64,000 bases of DNA from a virus: positions 42,524-106,523 of the IMG/VR virus record IMGVR_UViG_3300030117_005808, one strand, 5' to 3'. The number at the start of each line of letters is the position of its first letter. Position 1 is the first letter of the stretch. This document shows, one piece after another, positions 37,394 to 44,143 of the stretch. The position numbers were made by a program, and so were the translations under genes. Under the pieces are notes generated by a model. That model was not told the DNA's origin, made no database searches, and saw only the letters and a program-made list of their open reading frames with translations.

Positions 37394-38201
37394 GAAAAGA
37401 AATACTGCTTTCTTGTATGAGGCGCTTGTTAAAGAGTTGACGAAGGCCATCGTTAATAAAGATATAAAAAAGAAAAACGCTTTAGTTTCCACGCTGAAAG
37501 AAAATTTCTCTACTGGGCAAGTTCTTCAAAAAGAGTTGGAACTGATTAGAACTTTGTCCGAGACCAAGAGAGTAGATATGTTCACAGCAGAGCGGTTGTT
37601 ATCAGAATCGGTTTCTCGTTACTCCAAATTGGACGCAGACAAAATTTTTGAAGCACAGTCTAGACTTATAGAAAATATTAATAAAAACTTTGGTAAAGAA
37701 GTTTATAGCAATTTTGTACCAAACTACAAGCACCTCGCTACTATCTGGCAATTGTTTACACAAAATACTTCTGTAAAAGAAAAAGTTCTTTTAGAGAAAG
37801 CCTTAGTTTTTTCTATGACTACAAAAGGTAAAGAACCCGTTAAGGCAAAACAAATGCCCCATGTTGACAAGCTAGTGTTTAAAACTGTTATTGAAAATTT
37901 TAACAAGTCTTATGATGGTGAACTTTTAACAGAACAAAAACAATTATTAAATAACTATATTGTCTCGTTCGGCGCAAATGAAGTGGAATTCAAAGTATAC
38001 CTTAATGAAGAGCTTGGAAGGCTAAAAAACGAAATATCTTTACTTAAAGAAAAAGAAATAATGCTTGAAAATAAAGACCTTTTTAGCAAGTTAGGAGACG
38101 TTAGAGTAACGCTTGATAAATTTCAAACTGAAAAAATTAATCCCACAATGCTAGAAAAAATTATGCAGGTGCAAAAACTTGTGAAGGAATGTTCTGAATA
38201 A
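37374..38201 (+). CDS. Conserved prohead-region protein (275 aa)
   Basis: A 275-residue, mostly helical protein that starts in the last 20 bases of the portal gene. It begins MKLRHNKKRNTAFLYEALV and is rich in Lys and Glu throughout, with a coiled-coil stretch at about 215-240 (RLKNEISLLKEKEIML). It has no recognised domain. In T4 the genes between portal and protease (67, 68) encode prohead core proteins, so a core or scaffold role is possible but is argued from position only. Confidence 0.5.
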   Translation: MKLRHNKKRNTAFLYEALVKELTKAIVNKDIKKKNALVSTLKENFSTGQVLQKELELIRTLSETKRVDMFTAERLLSESVSRYSKLDADKIFEAQSRLIENINKNFGKEVYSNFVPNYKHLATIWQLFTQNTSVKEKVLLEKALVFSMTTKGKEPVKAKQMPHVDKLVFKTVIENFNKSYDGELLTEQKQLLNNYIVSFGANEVEFKVYLNEELGRLKNEISLLKEKEIMLENKDLFSKLGDVRVTLDKFQTEKINPTMLEKIMQVQKLVKECSE

Positions 38202-38743
38202 TGGCTATCAAGATCACCGTTGGCTCCAAGCGACCACCAGAACCTAAAAAGCCGAACCCAATAGCAACGGTTGAACTTCAAATAAGAAGAACTGCTAATG
38301 GTGATTATTATATTTCTGATCATGCTGATATTGACATCATAATAATGGCAAACAAAGTTTTGGCCATTGCAAAAGATGTTATGTCAGAAATGGTATACGG
38401 TGCCCAAGACAGGCTATTCTCTTTTCTGGTAAAAAAGGGTCTTATCTCGGCCGAATCTATACAGGGTGGTTCCGTATATGGCTCTATGGAAGGTGCTTTA
38501 CTACCATCTGACGAAATAAACGTCATCAATTTGACCATACTTAATATTTCAAAGTACATAGACGAAGAGCGTCCATACTTTGAGTTTGTTGAAAAGTTTG
38601 ATGAAATGGAAACGGAGTACTTCACAGAGCCTGACGAAGAAGATTCAACTGAGCTTGGAGAAGTCCCACAAGAAGTTGAAAAGGGTACCTTGCGACCCGG
38701 TTACAGCTACGGCCCGTATTGGCAATCTTATACCTATGAGTAG
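38201..38743 (+). CDS. Conserved prohead-region protein (180 aa)
   Basis: A 180-residue protein starting within the previous stop codon (TAATG). It has an alpha/beta N-terminal domain (VELQIRRTANGDYYISDHADIDI) and an acidic C-terminus ending in an aromatic segment (RPGYSYGPYWQSYTYE). No domain or T4 homologue is recognised. The position between portal and protease suggests a head-assembly function. Confidence 0.48.
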   Translation: MAIKITVGSKRPPEPKKPNPIATVELQIRRTANGDYYISDHADIDIIIMANKVLAIAKDVMSEMVYGAQDRLFSFLVKKGLISAESIQGGSVYGSMEGALLPSDEINVINLTILNISKYIDEERPYFEFVEKFDEMETEYFTEPDEEDSTELGEVPQEVEKGTLRPGYSYGPYWQSYTYE

Positions 38744-38751
38744 AGGTTAAA

Positions 38752-39057
38752 ATGGAATTATTGTGGTTTGCGCTCGCTTGCTACGGCTTGACTTATCTTG
38801 TCGTGTATGCGAGCATTTTTAATAGAATCCGACCAAGCAGAGAATGGCTTGGTGGTTTTGGCAAGTTATTTAACTGCACCCTGTGCTTTGGCTTCCACGC
38901 AGGCTGGTTTTTGTTTGTCATAAACCGTTGGACAGAACTATTTACTTTTGACTATACTATCGCAAACTTTTTTATTTGTGGTTGGGTAGGTGCTGGAGTT
39001 TCTTACATTCTTTCAATGATTGTTGGTGACGAAGGTATTCGGATAACAAAGGAGTAA
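38752..39057 (+). CDS. Small membrane protein with Cys-x-x-Cys-x-Gly motif (DUF1360-like)
   Basis: A 101-residue protein with three or four hydrophobic segments (residues about 2-22, 38-56, 64-92). Between the first two is FNCTLCFGFHAGW, reminiscent of the Cys-x-x-Cys-x-Gly-x-Trp signature of the DUF1360 membrane family; that match is tentative. A membrane protein in the prohead cluster could anchor the assembling prohead to the cell membrane, as T4 proheads do at the portal. That function is inference. Confidence 0.45.
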   Translation: MELLWFALACYGLTYLVVYASIFNRIRPSREWLGGFGKLFNCTLCFGFHAGWFLFVINRWTELFTFDYTIANFFICGWVGAGVSYILSMIVGDEGIRITKE

Positions 39058-39060
39058 ACA

Positions 39061-39111
39061 ATGCGACGTAGAAACATACCAGAGGTTCGACGCTGCTGTA
39101 GCGGCTCTTAA
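39061..39111 (+). CDS. Possible 16-codon leader peptide before the protease gene
   Basis: An ATG behind a good SD (AAAGGAG, 6 nt spacing) opens a 16-codon frame ending in TAA: MRRRNIPEVRRCCSGS, rich in Arg and containing two adjacent Cys. It is followed by a GC-rich hairpin and then the protease gene. The arrangement resembles a translated leader with an attenuator-like stem. It may also be a remnant with no function. Confidence 0.3.
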   Translation: MRRRNIPEVRRCCSGS

Positions 39112-39115
39112 CTCG

Positions 39116-39132
39116 GGCGGGTCGCGCCCGCC
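39116..39132 (+). promoter_or_regulatory. GC-rich hairpin upstream of the prohead protease
   Basis: GGCGGG / CCCGCC with a TCGCG loop, 20 nt before the protease ATG. A weaker hairpin (GCTGC, TGTA loop, GCGGC) lies at 39092-39105. There is no U-tract, so it is not an intrinsic terminator; an RNA-stability or translation-control element is more likely. Confidence 0.45.
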
Positions 39133-39152
39133 AACGTCAATTGGAGATAACT

Positions 39153-39767
39153 ATGGGAAAATCACTTTTACGAGAATATTACGCACTTTGTGATGGTGGC
39201 GTCTGTCAAGACTTACTGACTGAAGAAGAAAAGAAGTTGATGTCCGCCGGCAAGAAGTTTTACATGACCGGCTGCATGCAGAAGTTTGATACACCAAACG
39301 GAAACGGTCGCGTTTATTCCAAAGAGATCCTCCAACGCGAAGTAGAAAACTATTGGAAACTTGTCAAGGAGCGTAGAGCACTTGGTGAGTTAGACCATCC
39401 CGATGACTCTGTTATTAACTTAAAGAATGCATCTCACCTTGTAACAGACATGTGGTGGGACGGCCCCGCTCTTATGGGCAAGGTCGAGGTTCTAGATACA
39501 CCATCAGGCAACATTTTAAAACAACTGGCTAACTCTGGTGTCACACTTGGCATTTCATCCCGTGGCCTTGGGTCAGTCAAAGAGGTTCGCGGAACTACAA
39601 TGGTCGAAGACGATTTTCAACTTATCTGCTTTGATTTCGTCTCGGAACCATCTACTCCCGGTGCTTTCATGCATTCCGATAAAAGAATGCGAGAACACAA
39701 AGAACCAAATATTTTTACAAAAGCAGATAAGATAAACAGAATCTTAAATAATATTTTGAGAGATTGA
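39153..39767 (+). CDS. gp21: Prohead protease, gp21-like
   Basis: A 204-residue serine protease that matures the prohead by cutting scaffold, core proteins and capsid protein. It has the family pattern NGNGRVYSKEIL (49-60), ELDHPDD with the probable catalytic His82, and GISSRGLGS with the probable catalytic Ser at 135/136. The start is the ATG at 39153 because GGAG sits 7 nt before it; an upstream in-frame TTG at 39141 would overlap that SD. Two bases separate it from the next gene, whose product has a strict gp21-type cleavage site. Confidence 0.92.
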   Translation: MGKSLLREYYALCDGGVCQDLLTEEEKKLMSAGKKFYMTGCMQKFDTPNGNGRVYSKEILQREVENYWKLVKERRALGELDHPDDSVINLKNASHLVTDMWWDGPALMGKVEVLDTPSGNILKQLANSGVTLGISSRGLGSVKEVRGTTMVEDDFQLICFDFVSEPSTPGAFMHSDKRMREHKEPNIFTKADKINRILNNILRD

Positions 39768-39768
39768 G

Positions 39769-40197
39769 ATGAAAAGAACAGAACTTAAAAAATTAATAAA
39801 GCCATTAGTAAAAGAATGTGTCCAAGAGACGATTTTAAATGATGGTCTTTTATCAAATATAGTCTCTGAGGTAATGCAAGGAATGGGAAACCAGTTCCTC
39901 GTAGAAAATAAAGAACAGGTTGTTCCCACAATGTCTAACGAAAACAGTGTACAACTAGAACAACTAAAAGAAAGACAACAAGAGACTAGAAAACGATTGC
40001 TTGATGAAATAGGTCACGATGCTTACAATGGTGTTGACCTTTTTGAAGGCACGACGCCTATTAGAGATAGCGGGCAACCCTCCGCGACGGCTCAAGCGAA
40101 CCCAATGTTTGGTCAGGATCCTGACGATGCAGGCGTGGACATTTCATCGATCGTCGCATTAGGTGGAAAAAACTGGAAAGCTTTAGCGAGTAACTAA
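39769..40197 (+). CDS. Probable prohead core protein with leader-like N-terminus
   Basis: A 142-residue protein beginning MKRTELKKLIKPLVKECVQE, a basic amphipathic start resembling the leaders at 25621-28197. It has the sequence Leu91-Phe92-Glu93/Gly94, an exact fit to the T4 prohead-protease consensus. The middle (residues 60-80) is a charged helix and the C-terminus is Gly/Ala/Asp-rich. Placed directly after the protease and before the scaffold, it is most likely a head-internal or core protein processed during maturation. Confidence 0.5.
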   Translation: MKRTELKKLIKPLVKECVQETILNDGLLSNIVSEVMQGMGNQFLVENKEQVVPTMSNENSVQLEQLKERQQETRKRLLDEIGHDAYNGVDLFEGTTPIRDSGQPSATAQANPMFGQDPDDAGVDISSIVALGGKNWKALASN

Positions 40198-40204
40198 CTA
40201 TTTA
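40197..40204 (+). promoter_or_regulatory. Candidate late-promoter motif before the 40224 gene
   Basis: ACTATTTA within AACTATTTAAAG, overlapping the upstream stop codon and ending 19 nt before the ATG. The sequence after it, AAAGGAAGAGAGG, supplies the SD. Confidence 0.42.
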
Positions 40205-40223
40205 AAGGAAGAGAGGAAAAACA

Positions 40224-40682
40224 ATGGCAACAGATCCCAAAACAGGACAGCAAATATTTGGTGGCTCTTATGGTGTAGGATTCAACAACGTCGGAAGCTA
40301 TCAGGCCAGCGCCAAACCATATATTCAGACAGAACTTGTAGTGCCAGCATCTTCTAGTAACGCAGGCACTGCACTCGAAGTCGCGTTCCCGAAAGTGACA
40401 AAATTTATAACTGTACGAAATGATGGTACAGCATCGGAAGAAATTAGGCTTGCTTTTGCATCTGGCGGACTTGGAGTCAATAAGCTTGGGGCGACATCTG
40501 GTAACAACTACATCAAAATCGCACAATCTGCATCATTCTCAGCAGACTTTAGGGTTACAAAACTTTATCTAATGTCAGAGGATGGCCACACTCCAAACGC
40601 CACCGTCATTGCCGGCTTAACCCAAATAGATGCTACGCGACTTCCAGACTCTTGGAAGGGCGATAATGGTGTTGGCGATTAA
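40224..40682 (+). CDS. Small beta-rich virion protein, possible head decoration protein
   Basis: A 152-residue protein with Gly/Asn-rich N-terminus (FGGSYGVGFNNVGSYQASAKP) and a body that reads as alternating beta strands (KFITVRNDG, EIRLAFASGGLGV, FRVTKLYLMS). No domain is recognised. It has its own late-type motif and lies among head genes, which would fit an abundant capsid decoration protein; this is inference from size and context. Confidence 0.42.
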   Translation: MATDPKTGQQIFGGSYGVGFNNVGSYQASAKPYIQTELVVPASSSNAGTALEVAFPKVTKFITVRNDGTASEEIRLAFASGGLGVNKLGATSGNNYIKIAQSASFSADFRVTKLYLMSEDGHTPNATVIAGLTQIDATRLPDSWKGDNGVGD

Positions 40683-40696
40683 CACAAAGAGGAACA

Positions 40697-40972
40697 ATGA
40701 GCTACCATAATAGAAGAGGCAATCGAGGACGCAATCCAAAAAAGTTTTATTATAAGACAAGACGACCTGCCCACGTTGCTACCTACGCCAAAGAAGGCGA
40801 ACATCCAGAACGCACTATAAAACGTTTCCTTAAGAAGTGTAAGAAGGAAAAAATCATAGAGCAAGTAAGAAAATACGATTATTACGAAAAGCCATCTGTT
40901 AAGCGAAAACGAGCTAGATCTAGACGCAAAGCGGTTCTAAAAAAGCTAAATGAGCAAAACAAGAAGACATAA
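40697..40972 (+). CDS. rpsU: Ribosomal protein bS21 homologue
   Basis: A 91-residue, very basic protein. Residues 38-85 follow the bS21 pattern: IKRFLKKCKKEKII lines up with the bacterial LRRFKRSCEKAGVL, and YYEKPSVKRKRAR with FYEKPTTERKRAK. The first 30 residues are an extra basic extension. bS21 binds the 30S platform next to the anti-Shine-Dalgarno end of 16S rRNA; phage copies are known and can presumably replace the host protein in ribosomes. It sits between two head genes, one gene before the scaffold and two before the capsid protein, so it would be made together with them. Confidence 0.9.
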   Translation: MSYHNRRGNRGRNPKKFYYKTRRPAHVATYAKEGEHPERTIKRFLKKCKKEKIIEQVRKYDYYEKPSVKRKRARSRRKAVLKKLNEQNKKT

Positions 40973-40993
40973 AGGTTTTTCTACAAATAGGGT

Positions 40994-41001
40994 ACTATTT
41001 A
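40994..41001 (+). promoter_or_regulatory. Candidate late-promoter motif before the scaffold gene
   Basis: ACTATTTA within TACTATTTATT, 40 nt before the gp22 ATG, in a 69-nt gap. Confidence 0.45.
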
Positions 41002-41041
41002 TTTATGACAAAATAAGTGTTTCCAACACGAGGATTAAGGT

Positions 41042-42013
41042 ATGCCAACACTCTTAGAACAAGCTATTATTGATGCACAAGAACTTAGAGACGCCGCGCT
41101 AAAGAACGCCGAGTCTACTATTCTAGAAAAGTATAACAACGAAGTGAAGAATGTTGTTGAAACCCTCTTGGAGCAGGAAGAGGAAATGATGGGGGCTATG
41201 GAAGAACCTGCCTTCGCCGCTGCCGAAGAAGAGGAAATGTGTCCTTGCCCGGACAAGGAAGAGGAAGAGACCGTAATGTTCAGTCTTGATGACCTAAAAG
41301 CCATGGCTGATGAACTTGACGGTGATGCTCTTGGGACTCCCGAGGATCAAGAAGATCTTATGACTGATCTTGGAATGGAGCCCGAAGAAGAGGAAGACAC
41401 ACTTCCCCTTCAAGAAGATCTTCAGTTGGTTGAAGAAGAAGTTGAACTCGATGAAGCTACAATCAAAGAACTTGTTGAAGAATTGGTTGTTGATGTTGTG
41501 CCTACCAAGAGTGGCTGGCTAGCAACTCCTCAAGGCGAGATGCAATATGCAGAAGAATTAGAATTGGCTAGACTGGCTAGCACAGAGGCCCAAGAGCAGA
41601 TTAAAGCTCTTAAGGATGCCCGTGACCGTCTAACCATCACAAACGAATCTTTGACAAGCGACAATAAGAAGCTTGTTGAGGGCATCTTAGCATTGAAAGA
41701 GAAGGTTGAACAAACCCTCTTGGAAAATGCGAAACTACTCTATATGAATCAGGCATTGAATAGTGCCTCCCTGAATGAGCGACAAAAGTCAAACGTTGTC
41801 GAGTCTATTCGCAAGGCTGATTCTGTTGAAGAGGCGAAGGTAATATTTGAAACCCTTCAAAGCGCAGCGGGCGATTCTACTCGTAGAAAGCCAAAATCGT
41901 TGAGCGAAGCAATCAGTAGACCTTCATCGACATTGCCAAGACGAAGAAAAGAAAGAGCACAAGGGGAAACCATTGTGAAGGATCGATTCCAAAGATTGGC
42001 AGGACTTAAATGA
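41042..42013 (+). CDS. gp22: Prohead scaffold core protein, gp22-like
   Basis: A 323-residue scaffold, very acidic in the first half (repeated Glu runs at about 40-150) and helical in the second. The conserved part is NAKLLYMNQALNSASLNER (about 235-253), then a helix with SIRKADSVEEAKVIFETLQ, and a basic C-terminus ending VKDRFQRLAGLK, as in other gp22 proteins. It would form the inner core on which capsid protein assembles, then be digested by gp21. It is directly upstream of the capsid gene. Confidence 0.88.
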   Translation: MPTLLEQAIIDAQELRDAALKNAESTILEKYNNEVKNVVETLLEQEEEMMGAMEEPAFAAAEEEEMCPCPDKEEEETVMFSLDDLKAMADELDGDALGTPEDQEDLMTDLGMEPEEEEDTLPLQEDLQLVEEEVELDEATIKELVEELVVDVVPTKSGWLATPQGEMQYAEELELARLASTEAQEQIKALKDARDRLTITNESLTSDNKKLVEGILALKEKVEQTLLENAKLLYMNQALNSASLNERQKSNVVESIRKADSVEEAKVIFETLQSAAGDSTRRKPKSLSEAISRPSSTLPRRRKERAQGETIVKDRFQRLAGLK

Positions 42014-42038
42014 CAGAATAATCCAATAAATTTAATAA

Positions 42039-42050
42039 AAGGAGGTGATT
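42039..42050 (+). promoter_or_regulatory. Exceptionally strong ribosome binding site of the capsid gene
   Basis: AAGGAGGTGATT, 4 nt before the gp23 ATG. The first eleven bases are fully complementary to the 3' end of E. coli-type 16S rRNA (anti-SD). No other gene in the window has such a long match. Confidence 0.8.
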
Positions 42051-42054
42051 AAAA

Positions 42055-43854
42055 ATGTCAGTATTAAATAAATTAACTGAAGGAATCGTTAACCGCGATC
42101 TCCGTCAGGAAGGCGATGCTCTTATCTCCAAGTGGGAAAAGACCGGACTCCTCGAAGGCCTCAATAACGATGTCACGAAGAACGGTATGGCTCGTCTCCT
42201 TGAAAACCAAGCCAAGCAGCTTCTGAAAGAGGCTTCTTCTATGGCAGCAGGCGATGTGGAAGGTTTTGCTTCCGTCGCTTTCCCGCTCGTTCGCCGCGTG
42301 TTCGGTGGTCTTTTGGCCAACGATCTCGTTAGCGTTCAGCCGATGAGTCTCCCAAGTGGTCTCATCTTCTTCCTCGATTTCACTTACGAGGCTGGTAAGC
42401 TCGGCCTCGCCGCCGGCGAATCCGTCTACGGTGGTGGAGTTGTTGGTAAGGGCATCCAAACGGGTGTCACAGACATCACCGAAGAGGGTGGTGGCCTGTA
42501 TAACTTGCAGAATGGTTACTCGCAAGTAAGTGCTTCGACAACTGTTGCAACTACCATTGTTGCTTCTGGTAACGTCGGTGTGGGTGGTATTCCCGAGTTT
42601 GGTGATACAACTGTTTCTGGCTTTACTGCTGGTTATGACCTTGCTCGTCTTCTGAAGTTCGACGTGGACCTTGTGTCTGGTTCGGCTTTCGCAGCAGCAA
42701 CAGTGCCATTGGCTACACTCACAGCAGCAGGCGTGCGATTCAACGAGGATGACTTTGTTGATATCAAGCTTGCCGACCAAAGCATTGACGGTGGTCTCGG
42801 TACTCTTACTGATGGTCTTCAAGTTCGTCGCTTGACCCAGCTTGACCCAACTGAGAATGCAGCTTCGGCAACTAGGCTTCTGTTTGTTGTCGCCGCAACT
42901 GGTTCGGAAACAACCGCGCAGATGACGACCTCGCTCAACGCTGTTGATCTTGCACTTCACACCATCGTGGATGACTTCATCGCTGGCGGCGCCATCGGTG
43001 CTGTTGTTGGTGATGATACTTGGGGTCTTGAAGAGCCTCAGTTCGGTACCGGCAATGCTGGTTCTACGACGGCTAAGAACGAGATCCCCGAGATCGACAT
43101 CAAGGTGGACTCGATTGCTGTTACGGCACAAACCCGTAAGCTGAAAGCTAAGTGGTCGCCGGAACTTGGTCAGGACTTGAACGCCTACCACAACCTTGAT
43201 GCCGAGGTTGAGTTGACTAGTGTTCTCTCTGAGCAGATTGCTCTTGAGATCGACCGTGAGATCGTTTCTGATCTTATTAACGGTGCAACTGCTGGTACGT
43301 TCTATTGGTCGCGCTCTCCGGGCATGTTCCTGAACCGCACAACCGGTGCAGAGATTGGCGCTTCAACCGCCGCTCCTGACTTCACTGGTACGGTTTCCGA
43401 ATGGTACGAGACCCTTATCGAGACTGTTAATGATGTCTCGGCACAGATCCACCGCAAGACTCTGCGGGGTGGAGCTAACTTCATCGTGACCTCACCTGAA
43501 GTTGCTAACATCCTTGAGTTCACCGCTGGTTTCCGTGCAAGCGTCACCGCTGATGCTGATCGTGGCACCGCAGGTGCTGTGAACGTTGGTGCTATCTCGA
43601 AGAAGTTCGACGTGTACGTCGATCCTTACTTCCCTCGCAACGTGCTGCTTGTCGGCCGTAAGGGTGGTAGCTTCCTTGAGTCGGGCTATGTTTACGCTCC
43701 GTATGTGCCGTTACAGGTCACGCCGACTATCTTCGGTACCGAGGACTTCATCCCCCGCAAGGGCGTGATGACTCGCTACGCTAAGAAGATGGTCCGTCCT
43801 GATATGTACGGTCTGGTCATCTGTCGTGGCCTTCTCGGTGAGTCTGGCGCTTAG
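42055..43854 (+). CDS. gp23: Major capsid protein, gp23-like
   Basis: A 599-residue HK97-fold capsid protein (T4 gp23 is 521). The landmark FPLVRRVFGGLLANDLVSVQPM around residues 75-97 matches the T4 MVRRAIPNLIAFDICGVQPM segment. By that alignment the pro-peptide would be cut at Leu57-Lys58-Glu59/Ala60. Two further strict protease sites, E9/G10 and E34/G35, occur upstream. Codons are strikingly biased to C- and G-ending forms compared with neighbours, as expected for the most abundant protein. An intrinsic terminator follows. Confidence 0.95.
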   Translation: MSVLNKLTEGIVNRDLRQEGDALISKWEKTGLLEGLNNDVTKNGMARLLENQAKQLLKEASSMAAGDVEGFASVAFPLVRRVFGGLLANDLVSVQPMSLPSGLIFFLDFTYEAGKLGLAAGESVYGGGVVGKGIQTGVTDITEEGGGLYNLQNGYSQVSASTTVATTIVASGNVGVGGIPEFGDTTVSGFTAGYDLARLLKFDVDLVSGSAFAAATVPLATLTAAGVRFNEDDFVDIKLADQSIDGGLGTLTDGLQVRRLTQLDPTENAASATRLLFVVAATGSETTAQMTTSLNAVDLALHTIVDDFIAGGAIGAVVGDDTWGLEEPQFGTGNAGSTTAKNEIPEIDIKVDSIAVTAQTRKLKAKWSPELGQDLNAYHNLDAEVELTSVLSEQIALEIDREIVSDLINGATAGTFYWSRSPGMFLNRTTGAEIGASTAAPDFTGTVSEWYETLIETVNDVSAQIHRKTLRGGANFIVTSPEVANILEFTAGFRASVTADADRGTAGAVNVGAISKKFDVYVDPYFPRNVLLVGRKGGSFLESGYVYAPYVPLQVTPTIFGTEDFIPRKGVMTRYAKKMVRPDMYGLVICRGLLGESGA

Positions 43855-43881
43855 TAGCTAGCCAGCCTTTCTAAGACTATA

Positions 43882-43914
43882 CCCCGCTATCTTCGGATAG
43901 CGGGGTTTTTGTTT
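43882..43914 (+). terminator. Intrinsic terminator after the capsid gene
   Basis: Perfect 10-bp stem CCCCGCTATC / GATAGCGGGG closed by a TTCG tetraloop (43882-43905), followed by TTTTTGTTT. It lies 27 nt after the gp23 stop and separates capsid from tail transcription. Confidence 0.95.
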
Positions 43915-43922
43915 ATATACAA

Positions 43923-43930
43923 ACTATTTA
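43923..43930 (+). promoter_or_regulatory. Candidate late-promoter motif after the capsid terminator
   Basis: ACTATTTA within AACTATTTATT, only nine bases beyond the terminator U-tract and 19 nt before the ATG at 43950. A promoter is expected here because the terminator would otherwise silence the tail genes. Confidence 0.55.
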
Positions 43931-43949
43931 TTATTAGGAGGAATGTAAA

Positions 43950-44129
43950 ATGCACATTCGTAAAAGAAAGTGGCTTAGAGCCCAAGCAATCAAGAAAGCT
44001 GAAGCATCCCAATCGGTCGCCCCAGCCCCAGCCCCAGCACCAGTGGAGGCCCCAGCCCCAGCCCCAGCACCGGCTAAGAAGGCCAAAGCTACAAAAACTA
44101 AAAAAGCTACAAAAAAAACCATTAAGTAG
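43950..44129 (+). CDS. Histone H1-like Pro-Ala/Lys-rich basic peptide (59 aa)
   Basis: A 59-residue peptide: basic start MHIRKRKWLRAQAIKKAEA, two Ala-Pro repeats separated by Val-Glu, and a Lys/Ala/Thr tail (AKKAKATKTKKATKKTIK). The composition resembles H1-like or AlgP-like DNA-binding tails. It has its own promoter-like motif, an excellent SD (AGGAGGA) and a terminator upstream, all signs of a real gene despite its size. It may be a DNA-condensing or head-internal peptide; function is inferred. The alternative frame at 43909-44172 lacks such signals. Confidence 0.7.
   Translation: MHIRKRKWLRAQAIKKAEASQSVAPAPAPAPVEAPAPAPAPAKKAKATKTKKATKKTIK
44019..44071 (+). repeat. 30-bp tandem repeat encoding Ala-Pro runs
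   Basis: A 23-base unit made of gccccagccccagccccagc plus acc occurs at 44019-44041 and, identically, at 44049-44071, a 30-base period (ten codons). It encodes the two APAPAPAP blocks of the 59-residue peptide. Confidence 0.85.
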
Positions 44130-44143
44130 AGGGAGAACTTTAA

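Noticed and set aside
39141-39152. TTG at 39141 as start of the prohead protease
   Set aside because: It would place the SD (GGAG) inside the coding region. The ATG at 39153 has correct spacing to that SD.
40970-40995. AAAGGTTTTTCT after the bS21 gene as a terminator
   Set aside because: There is a T-run but no stem of useful length before it.
42073-43191. A 372-codon open frame on the minus strand opposite the capsid gene
   Set aside because: It mirrors the strongly biased codons of gp23; its translation is Cys/Thr/Ser-rich and unlike any protein, and it has no ribosome site. It is a shadow.
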